A stretch of DNA of 64,000 nucleotides. It comes from Desarmillaria ectypa (Eukaryota > Basidiomycota > Agaricomycetes > Agaricales > Physalacriaceae). The translations under genes were made by a program, and so were the position numbers. Each line of letters begins with the position of its first letter. The stretch's first letter is position 1. Shown here in pieces: positions 46,813 to 58,699 of the stretch. Under the pieces are notes generated by a model. It saw only the letters and a program-made list of their open reading frames with translations, made no database searches and was not told the origin of the DNA. The DNA lies in NCBI GenBank assembly GCA_030407005.1, contig JAUDYN010000001.1:868001-932000 (forward strand), read 5' to 3'.

Positions 46813-49794
46813 TCACTCAGAATTTACTTCTGTTGACCATGTATCGGGGAAGAATGGTTGAGGAGTCGGTGTATAACCAATCAGATCCTGTACGCAAGTG
46901 GCCAGTAGATTATATTCCGTCGATGGTACGTATGTTGTAGATTCCGATGTCGATGATGCGTATGGTACTTGGGGCTCCCTCTCCAGCGTGAGCTGGGATG
47001 ACCATGTATCAGGAGACACAAATTCATACGGCTGCTGCTGAAGTTGTGCCGGATAGGAAAATGGGGCCTGCATAGGAACGTGGGGCTGAGGGGCTTCTCG
47101 AGGACGCTTTTTGTGTATTGACGGCTGTGAAAGACCTACGGATCGGGGGATCACATTGGACAGTTCGGAAGAAACCAACTCCGAACATATATCCCTGGTA
47201 AGCTGCCGTTTCAACGTGAAATTTATCACGAAATCACATAGTTACTCACCAGGAAGCACCTGCAAAAGGGAGTCTACACCCAAGTTAGATATAGCCATTT
47301 TCAACGACGAGAGGTGCTTACCGATTTTCGATCGCCTTCATCACCTCCATACTCATGAACACGCTCTGCATTTCTCTGCTGATGAATGGATCGCTACCGG
47401 AACTGTGTCCACTCCAAACAATCAGCAGAAGTGTAAGAGTAACCGAGTTTACAAAAGCCTGCGTCACGAACACATCACAATCAATACAATGTTCATTCCC
47501 AAAATATTTGTCAGACATACCACTACATTAAATGACTCGATGTATCCTCTCTGTTTCTGCACATTGACTACATCCAAACATGTCATTCCTGCTTCCATGC
47601 AGGTCGCAACTGAAGGATATAGAGTCGCAGTTTTGCTGTCAAAGTTCCGTGGTATGTATGGTCTGTGCAACAATATTCGGGTGTACTGATAGGTTATGTA
47701 TAAAAATTCAGATTGGTTGAAGAAGAGCTGCTCCTTCCGGTTAGGATCCCATCGCACTGCGAAATGTTAAGCCAGGCTATCCATACGAAATGCAGGAAAA
47801 TACATACGGTGGCCCGGGATAGATTGTATCCACCGATCTAGGACTGAGTCGAGATTGGACACAATCTCAGTTTCAGGGGGACGACGTTGGCCACCAATGA
47901 CCATGAGCGGTTTCCTAGTATAGTACTAATGTGTTCTTAGTCTCACAATCAATATGCAGCAAGAAATGCACGTACAATGATATCTTTGATGTAGCTCATG
48001 ATATTTATCAATTTTAACAGATACACAAAAAAGGAGACCTCGCTGGGTTGCTCAGACGGTTGAATGAAATTCTGCGAAGGATCCGGATGGTTCCAAAACG
48101 CGTCATCGCACTCCAGTGGGAAGTCGAGATCAAAGCTGTGGATAGGCGCTTCATAACAGACACGGAAGTAAAGATCGGTGCTTACTCTTCGTAGTGCAGA
48201 GTTACAGCGTGCCCGTGAAGGCATGCTAATGAAACGTCGAGGAACATGAGGACCCTACGAAACAGTTAAAGCGATCCATGACACAAGTGAGAAACGATAT
48301 ACCAAAATGCACGTTTCCACAGTTCATCTCTGGCATTTGGAAGGTTACTGCGATGCATGTGCGCTCCGACATCCTGGGCCAAGCGCAACGCTAAGCCCAC
48401 TTGTGTCCAAACAGACTCCCAGAGGCCTACAGACTCCAGGTACAACGATGATAGCTGAGGTGTGAGTTAGCTACTGCTTCGTTCTAGTCAAATGACAGCA
48501 GACGTACACAGTGTATCTGAAGTTCGTAAAGAGTTGTGGTACTTCTATCCTGCAATGATGTCCGAAACGGTGTTATCTGTTCAAACCATTGCCAGCCTGC
48601 TTCCCCATTGCATTCGTAAAAGACTCGTGGATCATACGAGTTTCGCGCGCCAAGGGCACATACGAGAAGCAGAGTCCCCGCGAACATATAATCGCTCCGA
48701 TGTAAACCGGCTTTCATGTCATTCTCGAACGTGGGCCGATGCAAAAGGGGCAGATAGCAGTTGTGATAAGTGAAATAGAGATCTACCAGTGACAACATAA
48801 GATCATCTTCAGGGAAGAGATAATCGGGTAGGGAGTCGTCTATTCTTAGAGAATGATACTGTCACATTCAATTGAACGGGTGGATTACACAGTTTACGAA
48901 ATGCACTTACTGATTGAACATCCCAAAATTGTTCTCGTCGTTTCATGAACAGCGCTTGATGTATGGGATCTACTTTTTCCTTTCCAAGGTATTGAGTCCT
49001 CTTTTGTATGATCAAGGGAACGTAAGGGATGCCGCTGTGCATGGGAATTTAGCGGGGAAGTAGAATCATCATCGCAAGGCAAACTCTACCTTGATTTTCC
49101 AAAGAAGCGTTCCTCAGAGTGCATTGAGAGAAGCCTATTCAAGTCATTGCAAAGAGCTGACACGCTTTGGTCATAGTCGGACCGCGCAACCTTCGAAATA
49201 GACGATTCCTGGTCGGTGGAACCTTCTGTCAACTCAGTGTCGATATCGACGTCGGGTAGGAACTGCGCAATAAGGTAAGCACACTTCCCAGAGACAGAAA
49301 GAACAACTTGCACGTTGGAACAGTAACTCTAGTTTTCTGAGTCGTCTTTCAAGTCGTTGTACATAGCTAGTACAATTTGTCACTTTCCATGTAGCGGCAA
49401 CGACTATTAGGCAAAAAAGCTTACCCCTTCGCCGATCCCATACTCTGACGTAGGTTATGTTATACACAAATCAGGGACATAAATCTGAGTACGTTACATT
49501 CAAGGCTTCGACATGTGTGCATGTGTAATTGAAGCTGATGCAGTTCGTGCATCGTTTTCCCGGCATTTGCTCGCTGTCACCTGTAAACCATTGATTGAGA
49601 TATGTTTTCAAGGAATACCAATCTGCCGCGTACAGCGAACTGCAGGTCAGGCCATCATTTTATCAGCCGGCAATTCAAGATATCAATGAAAAACTACCTT
49701 TCTTTCGTTTACACATATCGCACGCTCGTGGCAGGCGGCGCTTCTTGACAGCAGCAGTAGACTCCGAGCTTGAAGACTCCCCCTTGCGCATCAT
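46813..49794 (-). CDS. Zn2Cys6 transcription factor with fungal-specific regulatory domain
   Basis: This nuclear DNA-binding regulator has a basic N-terminus (MMRKGESSSS, ATG 49794) leading to the zinc cluster RACDMCKRKKVRC-DSEQMPGKRC-TNCISFNYTC, assembled across two introns. Cysteine spacing is C-x2-C-x6-C-x9-C-x2-C-x6-C. A linker and a short coiled coil (YVQRLERRLRKLELLFQ) follow. The fungal_trans domain lies in the next exons: LVDLYFTYHNCYLPLLHRPTF, LGLALRLAQDVGAHMHR-like pieces near 48.35-48.41 kb, and DLYFRVCYEAPIHSFDLDFP. Then comes FFNQSEFLYITYQYTRILLHRP, and a Pro/Gln/Ser-rich tail ends at 46813. More than ten introns are needed; one is a GC-AG intron (49263-49311). I did not verify every junction. 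It is convergent with the OYE pseudogene. Targets are unknown. Confidence 0.82.
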
Positions 49795-49799
49795 TGTGG

Positions 49800-51940
49800 T
49801 TCAAGATGAAGTTAGATCTGGGGGTGAAAACAAGGCAGAAGATCGAACTCGTCCTGCCCAAACCCAATTATCACGAAAAGGTATGAATCACAACAATCAT
49901 CCACATGGAACCCAGGGCCAGAACCTCATCAAAACCGTCTTCAGGCTTTCCATCCCGCGGAGGGACGTCGCACACCAAAAACTGACGCCATGCAGGCTAC
50001 GAGACAGGTAAAGGACTTGAAAGAGATACGAAAAACCCTTCATGGTCGAATTAGAAATATTCTGAGCTTCCTTCGGTTCGCCAACCGTACACGAAGGCAC
50101 GGCGCAAATAAGAAGCGGCACGATAATGCCGAGCACTTGCCGAGCCCAAAAAGATGCGATCGAAGTGATATCGGTTACTTCATAATAAGCCGGTCGCTGT
50201 TTGCCTCGTTTGCCTCCGGATAGCCCCTTCCAGACCTTCTGACCCGTAGGCTTCTAAACATAGGCCTGAGAAAAAAGGAAAAAGGGTACAGTCAATTTAA
50301 TTCTCAACTTGTACATGTATCGATGACTGGAACCTGAGAATTCTATGGTATTTAATAGATATAGTCCGTGGTAGTGCGGTACCATATGTCAATAGTCTCC
50401 GATCAAGTTCTACGACATGGACGCATCAGGTCAGGTCTGAAGCCCATGCTAGAGGACTACCACCCGAAGTCAAAGGATCTATCGACTAAAAAATTCTTCG
50501 ACTGTTAGCTTGTGTTTACGGAGACTACCCATATTATTTTTAGCAAAATACGCGGCGACGTACCATCCTTGCCTAGATATAATCCTTGATCAGGTTTTCT
50601 CCCAGGGCACAGAATAACATGGGAACCTACGCTGGTGCGACCATAAGGACTGATACAATTAAGACATGCATTATCGAATGCAGTGTCGACTTGACTGGAA
50701 CAGCGAAGCTTGATGCCCCACGAAACAGACGATAGATGGTGAGACCAGCCTCACAAACACCTCAACTGCGATCAGACAGGATCAGACGAGATTAGACGGA
50801 ACAAACAAGGTCCGTACATCCTTGGTTTATTCTTCTGGTCCCAAAGTGGTTGAGAACCTCCACAAAATTAGTGTGCAAGCATTGGCACCTGCATTTTTGA
50901 ACGATGCACCGTATGTAGAGATAAAGATGCATCACCCAACGAAGCACAACGAGCTATGAATACTTACACAGGCCAGAATCAATGAACCCAGTCATGCGAA
51001 TTTCTCCGAGGTAATCCCATTATAGAAGTCGCCCAGGCATGGCGATATACTGCAAGACAACCATAGCTATGGTCTAAAGTGTTCACAAATCATAAATAAC
51101 AGTCACGACACTGGACTGTAACATAACCTTTGTGGCATTAGGGAACCGGAACGTCGCAAATCGACCTTATACCTGTAGACATAGTACATTGGGCACAGAT
51201 ATCCCCAAGGCGTCATTGAAACCAGACCAGGAAGTCCAATAACGAGTAGCAAAAGCCCGATGTCACAGGGCGAACTTTCGGCACACACCCGTGGACCTCG
51301 AGGTTCGATAGAGCTCCATCTCCATCTCTGCATGAGGCGGATTGAGAAGGAACTACTGACTAATGCGGTCTGGACGAAGAGTTGGAAGGAGATGTCATAT
51401 TTGAAAGTGAAACGGCCTCGTACATGTACGGCCGGCGAGGTATCCTGACTGGCAGATAAGCGGGGACCTCAGTCTCTTCCGAACACGATCCAACGGAGAC
51501 ATCAAGTAAAGCTGAACATGCAGGTACGTAACATCCATGCTACGGTCCAGAGCGAGTGACAGCATCCCTAAGCGCCAGCTGCAAGTTGCAGGAGGACTTG
51601 AGGGCGCATGTGCCTTTCCTGAAATTAGCTTGCCCTTTTTATAGATCGGAAGCTACGCCATGGTAATCTTCCACCAAATCTTCTGGCTCTTATTTTACAC
51701 CTGAAACCGAAACATTAGGACACAACACTGATAATCTGAGAGGTCAAAAGATACGCACATACAGACACAGCGGCAGCGGAATATAACTACCAGGTGTTGA
51801 ATTTCATAAGTTTGTTGGGGATATCGTCACAGCCCTTCGATCCGACAGGACATTTAAAATAAAAAGCGGCAAAGAGATGAAGCAAGCTTATCGTTCGTCA
51901 CTTCTTATCGAGGTCTTTGAAGCACGAATTCAAGTGAAAT
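49800..51940. other. Region without recognised genes, upstream of the regulator
   Basis: Includes the promoter side of the Zn2Cys6 gene. Reverse frames at 49897-50136 and 51103-51333 contain hydrophobic stretches (for example GLLLLVIGLPGLVSMTPWG near 51.25 kb), but no family is recognised and neither has supporting splice structure. Confidence 0.35.
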
Positions 51941-51945
51941 ATCTT

Positions 51946-53030
51946 TTAGGTGCCAACTTGTACATCGACATCACATAACGTCCTCCGATGCCTTCGCACG
52001 ACCTTCATGCCGTAGTCACTGTTCCCCTCCTTTATGTGCAAAAACAAATGCCGCAGTCCGGTATACGAACACAGATAATCAAACACCGCGTGCTCAGCAT
52101 CCCATGTCGTAAGCGCGAACTTCTTTACGAAAATCTCCTCCCGCCTCAACGACAGCCAAAACTCACTCGGGATAAAGTCCATATTGAGGGAGAGTGACTG
52201 AAGGTGACGTAGGTGCGGAACGAGCGAGGGTACCTCCGCAGCGGTGAGGGAGAGATTGCCGGAGAGAGATAGAGCGGTGAGGCACGTCGACTGAGAGCCG
52301 CGGAACAGAATGAGGACGGAAGGGGAGAATGGATCGAATCGGTCATCGGGGTGGAGTGAATGGTGAACGGAGAGTGTAGTGAGGCCAGTACTTGTGCCGA
52401 TGAGGGTGCTCGCGTATTCAAGACATCCATAACCGGAGAAGCTGAGGTCGGTGAGAGCGGAAAGATGGAGATTGGGGGTAGACTTTCTCTGTTTGCCGTC
52501 CAAGCTAGAGATGGACAGCGAAGTGATATGACTGAGACTGCGCCAGAGGGCGGAGTTAGAGAATATTCTCTTGTCAGAGGCTGAGCAACTGGAAGCACAT
52601 TAGCTAGGCCGAGAAAGGCCGTAGGTGACTCACGAAATGCCCTTCAGTGATGTCATATATGGTATAGCAGCGACGAGAAGGTTTCCCCACTCCCTCGCCT
52701 TACGCAGACCGAGTAACTTTCTCGGAAGTTTGAGCGAGACTAGGTGGATATGCTGGACATGTCTCGCTAATCCCTTCTCTGAACAGAGGTTTCTGAGGAA
52801 TTTAGAAATATGGCGTTTGTTGCGAGTATCAATGAGCAAGCTCTTGAAGACAAGCGGGGTGGCGATCAATTCCAGGTGCAGGCACGTTGATCGGAGTGCT
52901 TTTTGCGTGGGAGTGCTGGACTATTCATATACCTTAGATACGGAAGAAAGTTCTATAAAGAAGGGCAGCGCACCTCGAATACGACGAGCTCGAGCAGCTC
53001 GGTAGGGAGGGATAGCAGCAAGGAGGACAT
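51946..53030 (-). CDS. F-box-like/LRR protein
   Basis: The likely start is ATG 53030, giving MSSLLLSLPTELLELVVFE, an F-box-like helix pair. The next exon (about 52890-52625) reads LRSTCLHLELIATPLVFKS and HVQHIHLVSLKLPRKLLGL. A clean GTGAGT...TTCCAG intron (ISxC, phase 2) joins it to the last exon (about 52579-51946), a leucine-rich stretch: LWRSLSHITSLSISSLDG, LSALTDLSFSGYG, HLRHLQSLSLNMDF, ending DVDVQVGT. The junction between the first two exons is not solved with simple GT-AG sites, so either a small exon is missed or the start is wrong. Probably an SCF adaptor; the target is unknown. Confidence 0.65.
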
Positions 53031-53039
53031 GGGAGAGAG

Positions 53040-55470
53040 GACGAGAATCGGGGATCGCTTTTTACTCAGGTCTATAGGTTCCCAATTTGTCTGTCACTGC
53101 CACTGACAGCTTTCCTTCGGGAACCTCGGAAGAAAGTATTCAAATCACTATGATACAGCTCACAGGATCATTCGCATTTGCGTTGAGGTATAGTTGATAC
53201 GCGGCGAAGCCAGCCGACCCTGCGAGGTTGGGATACGCCAGGCTTGTTGTATTAAATATCCTTGGCGACCAGCACACTTGGACCAAAGTTCCCATTAGCA
53301 AGGGCGCGTGACGCGTCTATGCCCTTTAAGACGCGTCGTTGTCCGTTTGTTGTCGTTTTACCAATCACGCAATCCTCATTGGTCCTTATAAATGTGGTCA
53401 CGAGACGGGCCCAGTTTAGTCGACCACTGCCTCTTCGTGCTTCTGACGACTCGGTATTTAGTCAGTATTCAACATTTATCAAGGAAAGTCACATTACCTT
53501 GTCTTTAAGGCGCAGTGGACATATGATGCACAGCACATACTGCGCAGCCTCTCCCATGCATAGCAATATATCATTGTTACTTGACACCCTCGGTTTTATC
53601 GATAATCAATCCAGTATTGATCCAAGGGACTACATTCTACCTTCCCTGGATAACGTTGGATCATTCAACATACGCACAAAGCAACAACAGGACCTAATCC
53701 TCCCCAGGCTCGGAAAGTATGCTTTAAACTCTTGCATGCAGTCACTGGGATGGTTCCAGGAGAACATGATATCTGCGTCAGGTTTCTTGTTTATAAAACC
53801 ATCTTGCGACTCTGAGGTGTCTGCGCCACGACTGCCACCAGAAAAGGTATGTCAAACCAGATAGGGGTGTACCAAGGAAGCAATTTGACATCCCCATTGG
53901 ACTCTATTGGACTGCAGCTGCAGAGCATCGGGAGGGTCGAGAGAGCCTAGAAGCAAGTTTCAAGGAGATTTGACGTCGCGTCAAATGGACCTGGTAAGGA
54001 GGAATGTGCCTCGCTGTTTTTTGGAGGCAGTGGTAGAAATTTCTATTCTCGTTTTGCGAGATCTCACCGCACCAGCTCGTGACGAAGCTGTAGGAAACGA
54101 AAAAACTCGTTCGGGCCCAAATGTTGAAGGTTCAACGTTCAAGTGTCGACCTTTGTTTTGAGCGATTCGTTTTGGCGATTCATGGTATAAATTCGTTGTG
54201 TGCTGAGCGCAGATATTAGAGGCTCGACCCTAGGCAGGGATGTATGCATGGTATCTCCGGCGATTGAGCTAGGTCAATGGTGGAATACAACGATAAAGCA
54301 GGACGGGTTGCCCAGTCAAGTTCTGTTGAGTTCATTTTCCTTTTCTTGTCCCTTGCTGTTTGTAGCTTGCAATAAGCACTACTACCGTTGTTGATTCATC
54401 GCTTGAACAATTTCCTCCGGATATTCCGCCGTGGCTTCGAATCTAACGACCGCTGTGAGGCTTGAGTCCAAGTCCTTAATACAAGAATGCGTACCTCGGT
54501 TGCGTGAAGTCCAGGCGCGCTTAGCCCCGACTTGATATTTCATTCTCTAGAGTCCTCTGTACCCGCATGTAAGGGGGGCGTCATTCCTGTCAAAGTGATG
54601 GCTCTTGAAAGCGTGAAATAGCCCTGTGATATTTCGAGCTTCTCGTGGCACTGACAGTCAGTCGCCGTTTGATTCTCATACGGATTTAACGTGTTTGCTT
54701 ATTCTCGCGGGGATTTCGTAGTATCTAAGGCTATAAAATTCGTAGTTAGTCCCCATGTCGCGTTTGCCACAGATGTAAACCATTTTGCCACTCAGTTCGT
54801 TTAAGTACAGCCCCGCAATTCTAACAAGCCCGGGCTTGTAGAACAATAAAATCAGGAGAGTATAGGAAAGCACCGAGTTGCACTCACAACGGCAAGAAAC
54901 CACCAATTCAGCGCTCGCCTAATAGTTCTCAAGCTGTCTCGCCAGTTGCTGGTAAGAGTATCCTGCATCCTGCATGGCGGCTATTGCTACGCAAAAATAG
55001 TCGTGAGGAGAACTGTTGAGGTACGTTCGGAGCTACCCGGACGCACTGCAGTCCCGATCACGTGGACGTTGTCTTTCAAGTTCAGCTTGCCAACTTGCTA
55101 AGCGCATTGCCCGAGCAACTGAACTCCTGGTAGGAACGCCTTCCATTCTTCGATGAGTCCCAAAATACATTCGTCACTTCTAGGTAGAAACTAAATGGCC
55201 ACCCTTCTTCCCCAAGAGCTAATTGTTGGGATTTGAGAGTTGAGCCGAGATGATGGCAATCCGGCATCATGCCGAGCTTGCTGATTAAGAGAGTTGCAGA
55301 AGATTCTAGTAAATTAGCATTTAGTATTTAAGTAGGTACAGTAGTGTACATCTGCATGCGTTTGCAGAGCTCAGCCAAGCGCAATAATATTGGCCTGACA
55401 CCGCGCATATACTAACTGGGAACGAACTGATCTATTCATCCCCCGTTTTTTCACAACACTAATCGATACA
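53040..55470. other. Region without recognised genes
   Basis: A forward frame at about 53.32-53.86 kb is open for some 180 codons and fairly protein-like near its end (DNVGSFNIRTKQQQDLILPRL), but has no recognised domain. The rest of the stretch holds nothing I can support. A CT-rich leader-like sequence precedes 55483. Confidence 0.35.
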
Positions 55471-55482
55471 ATTGTCGATAAC

Positions 55483-56637
55483 TTGGCCGATGATCATGCA
55501 GCACTCAAATGCATGTCTCTTGCCAGTCGAGCCTTCTACCCTAGAACACGTCTCCATCTGTTCAGGGAAGTCGACCTGTACGACGACGATACTGCTAAGA
55601 AATTCGCAGCGTTATGCCATACCTTTCCGTCTATTTCCCCCTTGGTTGTATCCCTCGGCGCTGTTTCCTGTTGGTGCGATGGAGAGGACTCATGGATACT
55701 GTTCCCATCTTTGCCCTCTTTGAGGCATCTAACGGTGCAAGAAGTCTGGGAAGGTAGTTTCCGGGTACCATTGGCACTATCCTCACATAACCAATCCTAC
55801 ATCTCGGCTATGTTCTGGCATGTACAGGGGTTCTCTAAAATTCTAGAACTCATCGGAGGATCCTTCGAGCTTCAACACTTGGCGCTTTTATCCCTTGGCT
55901 CCCCAGAAACCCTCCCCGCTCAATACGCAGAATTCCAGAAATACATCCTCTTTGAAGGACGTCGTTTGCGTCCCGAAAGCTTCGCCATCGAGTACCCTTT
56001 CGATGAATTATATGATATCCTGTTATCTCCAGAGAGTGTCATCTCCTTCGAACGCCTTCGTGTTTTTGCGATATCTATCGCCACTGGTCTTGATTTGGAT
56101 TTTGCCGTTACGGTCATCAACGCGACAGTTAACACGTTGAAAATTTTGAGAATACAATTTGATAAGTGTAAGTGCACACAGCTACTTCCCTTCTCTTGTA
56201 TAACCCTAGATTCAGACACCGGCCCTCCCATCTGGCCGGACGACTTTACGTTGTCGCACATCCGTGCCATTGATATAATTGCATTCGACTGTGATGAGGC
56301 GGACTATGGTTCGAGTGATGACTTGGATTGCTGGATGATTGACTGCCTCACTAGAGAAGTCAACCTGCTGGAGAAAGCTACCATCCGCATTGCGACTCGA
56401 TTTATGAACACGGATCTTCCCACTCTCTCAGGCTGGGATGATGTCCTAACAGGAGAGTTGATGTCATCGTTTCGCCTGCTCACTATTCAAGTGGTTCATG
56501 GGCATGATGTCCTCGATCCGTCTTTGGCAGGAATATTTAAGTCGAAGGTCGAAGGCCACTTTCGTGGCTGGCTTAACGTTGAGTTCAAAGTTTATATTGA
56601 TATAGACATGCTGAACATGCTTTCTATATATCCATAA
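55483..56637 (+). CDS. F-box-family (LRR-like) protein, possibly N-terminally damaged
   Basis: One long uninterrupted frame of 384 codons ends at TAA 56635-56637. It starts inside a typical F-box-family N-terminus: TLIDTIVDNLADDHAALKCMS can be read upstream in frame, but the usual initiator Met and LPQEL block are replaced by a frame without ATG. The first in-frame ATG is at about 55513 (MSLASRAFYPRTRLHLFREV). The remainder is a leucine-rich family core (FPSLPSLRHLTVQE, ISFERLRVFAISIATGLDLD, LNVEFKVYIDIDM) as seen in the many related single-exon genes of mushroom genomes. Either a short upstream exon supplies the start or this copy has lost it. Function is unknown. Confidence 0.7.
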   Translation: MADDHAALKCMSLASRAFYPRTRLHLFREVDLYDDDTAKKFAALCHTFPSISPLVVSLGAVSCWCDGEDSWILFPSLPSLRHLTVQEVWEGSFRVPLALSSHNQSYISAMFWHVQGFSKILELIGGSFELQHLALLSLGSPETLPAQYAEFQKYILFEGRRLRPESFAIEYPFDELYDILLSPESVISFERLRVFAISIATGLDLDFAVTVINATVNTLKILRIQFDKCKCTQLLPFSCITLDSDTGPPIWPDDFTLSHIRAIDIIAFDCDEADYGSSDDLDCWMIDCLTREVNLLEKATIRIATRFMNTDLPTLSGWDDVLTGELMSSFRLLTIQVVHGHDVLDPSLAGIFKSKVEGHFRGWLNVEFKVYIDIDMLNMLSIYP

Positions 56638-57028
56638 CAAAATTTCCAGTGCAATTAACGACCGACGGTACTTGCTGCCATTATCCCTATGTCGTACTAC
56701 TAGTCAGCGAATGCAAGGCTTTTCAAAAGCTTTTTATCTTTTAGCAATTATCCAAACATCGGAATAGTGCCATAAATTTACAGATCAATTTAACTGGAGA
56801 ACATGCAGTGGCGCTCTCGATGTTGTACGTGTCCGTCACGATAATTACATAGGACTAAGTAGTATTAGAAAAAGGTTCGACCTTCGAAATGCGAAGGCTG
56901 TGTGTCACAGCCACGTGATGAAGTGACAACACGTCCAATTACTCAGTACCTTCAAGTTCACTTCAAGCTACGATTTGCTGCACATACATCACTACGATCC
57001 TTCTGTGTCACCTGCTTCGATATCCAGT

Positions 57029-58693
57029 ATGGACGACATTGATGTCAAGAGCACTCGCAATGCGGCTCTGACCTACATTCGAAAGGAATCCTTGGATATC
57101 TACAACCGTCTCCACTCAATTGACGAAGATATAACTTTTGTTAATCAAGTCCGACTTGCCTACAAATATCTACCGATTCTCCGTACGATGATGGTCTCAT
57201 CGAGCAGCCAACGTTGAACCAACATGACACGCAGCGAATTTACGATGTGGCGCATGGTACACGGACCCCAGCACTGTACGTTCTTATTGCATTTTTTTTT
57301 TTTTGCTGCATATCGAAAGCGGTGTCTAGTCAGTACCCATCCCGGCCTACTTCAAGTCTACCGATGGCCATTTTTCGAACTGGAGCTTCAACTTGAGACG
57401 TCCAAACTTGCACCTGCTGGCGTTGGTGGAGGAGCAGAAAGGGTGCGTGACCTTCAGATGCAATATTTTAGAAGCTTATCATTGTGCAGGATGATCCTTG
57501 TCGATTCCACAAGGTCAGGCAAGAAAATACCAGATGCGCTGTCCAAGACGGTGCCCATCTGGTGCGCAGTGGTCAACCGAGCTATACAAATCCGGCATCC
57601 GGAAATCACTACCGGCCGGGATACGAATCTTTACACCCCACCTTCAACTGTCAGTAGTCAGGAGCACGACCAAATTGTACCATTGCTAGACGGTTGGGCA
57701 GAGGCGCTCGCTGTGTGTTGTGCCTTATCAAAAAATTTGAATTGGTCTGACTGAAGGACAGAAATCCTCTTATGCCCTCCCCCAGCTCCTATATCCGCTC
57801 CGTCCAATGTGGATCACGCCTTCAACCTCATCATTCCCTCAAGTTGGCTCAGATTCTGGTTTCTACCCTGTCATATGCGTATCCGCGTCGAAGCAGGTTG
57901 AAGACGGCCTAGAGCGCCGGTCAAGCGGGTTCACATATATTCAAGGGTCTGGTGATGATCATGAAGCCTGGGGAATGGTACGTTTCTATTCGTGTCATCT
58001 TCGCTGGTTCTGATGGAAAATAGGGTTTAGTCCCGGACATCTTCTGGAGCCATAGAGAAGAATTGTTGACATTTAGCCAAACAGAGCTCCAAAGTCTCGT
58101 TGCCTCCACCGTTGCAGCATCATCTACTCAAGAGGGAGAACCTCCAACGATCCTTTCCAAGGTCGGGTCTCGCCTTGCAATATGCCAAAATTCGGGGTTG
58201 CCTAGCCCTTCCCTCGGAGACGATTTTGTGTATCTCGTTCTTAGCGAGGTTGATATCTATATCAAGGGCCGCCTGCAAGTCGAGCGGATCAAAATGTCAC
58301 CAGGCAAGAAAGGGCAGACTCAGTTCTTGAGCACCGTGCTTCCTCAGGCCATGGCGTTCGTTCAGTCCGCATTGATCAAGGGGCGTTCGGTCTGTGTATC
58401 TTGTGACACGGGCAAGGATGTCAGCGTAGGTGTAGTCGTCACGGCGTTGCAAATATTCTTCGATGACGATGGACATTTTACCATGTCAAGTGGACCGCGA
58501 AAAAGTGAGACTGGATGCCGTTCAATTATGTCGTCTGTACTGAGGCATACTACCAGTTGACAAGCAGTCTATTCGCACACGACTCGAGTGGATCATTTCC
58601 GATCGACCTCAAGCGAATCCATCCCGGAGTACTCTCAAGAGAGTTAACGAGTTCCTCCTTTCGCCAGAGGCGTATCGGAATGCTCAGAGCTAA
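57029..58693 (+). CDS. RIT1: tRNA A64-2'-O-ribosylphosphate transferase
   Basis: Rit1 adds a ribosyl phosphate from PRPP to adenosine 64 of initiator tRNA-Met, which keeps it out of elongation; it acts in the cytoplasm. Seven exons (57029-57182, 57235-57275, 57330-57442, 57490-57712, 57762-57977, 58024-58504, 58557-58693) splice in frame into 454 residues. Landmarks in order are IRKESLDIYNRLHSIDED at the N-terminus, RCGAWYTDPST, FKSTDGHFSNWSFNLRRPNLH, STRSGKKIPDALSKTVPIW, YPLRPMWITPSTS, SGFTYIQGSGDDHEAWG, and LVPDIFWSHREELL. The C-terminal DUSP-like part has CDTGKDVSVGVVV and LKRVNEFLLSPEAYRN. All motifs are intact, so this should be the functional single copy. Confidence 0.95.
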
Positions 58694-58699
58694 ACACGC

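Noticed and set aside
47111..47689. Forward open frame of 192 codons
   Set aside because: It overlaps antisense to well-supported exons of the Zn2Cys6 regulator and has no domain; it is a shadow frame.
52360..53005. Forward open frames opposite the F-box/LRR gene
   Set aside because: The reverse strand carries recognisable leucine-rich coding with a proper intron; the forward frames are antisense by-products.
53262..53864. Forward open frame of 200 codons
   Set aside because: It has no ATG at its start, no recognised domain and no splice support, so it was not called a gene, though it is mentioned in the region entry.
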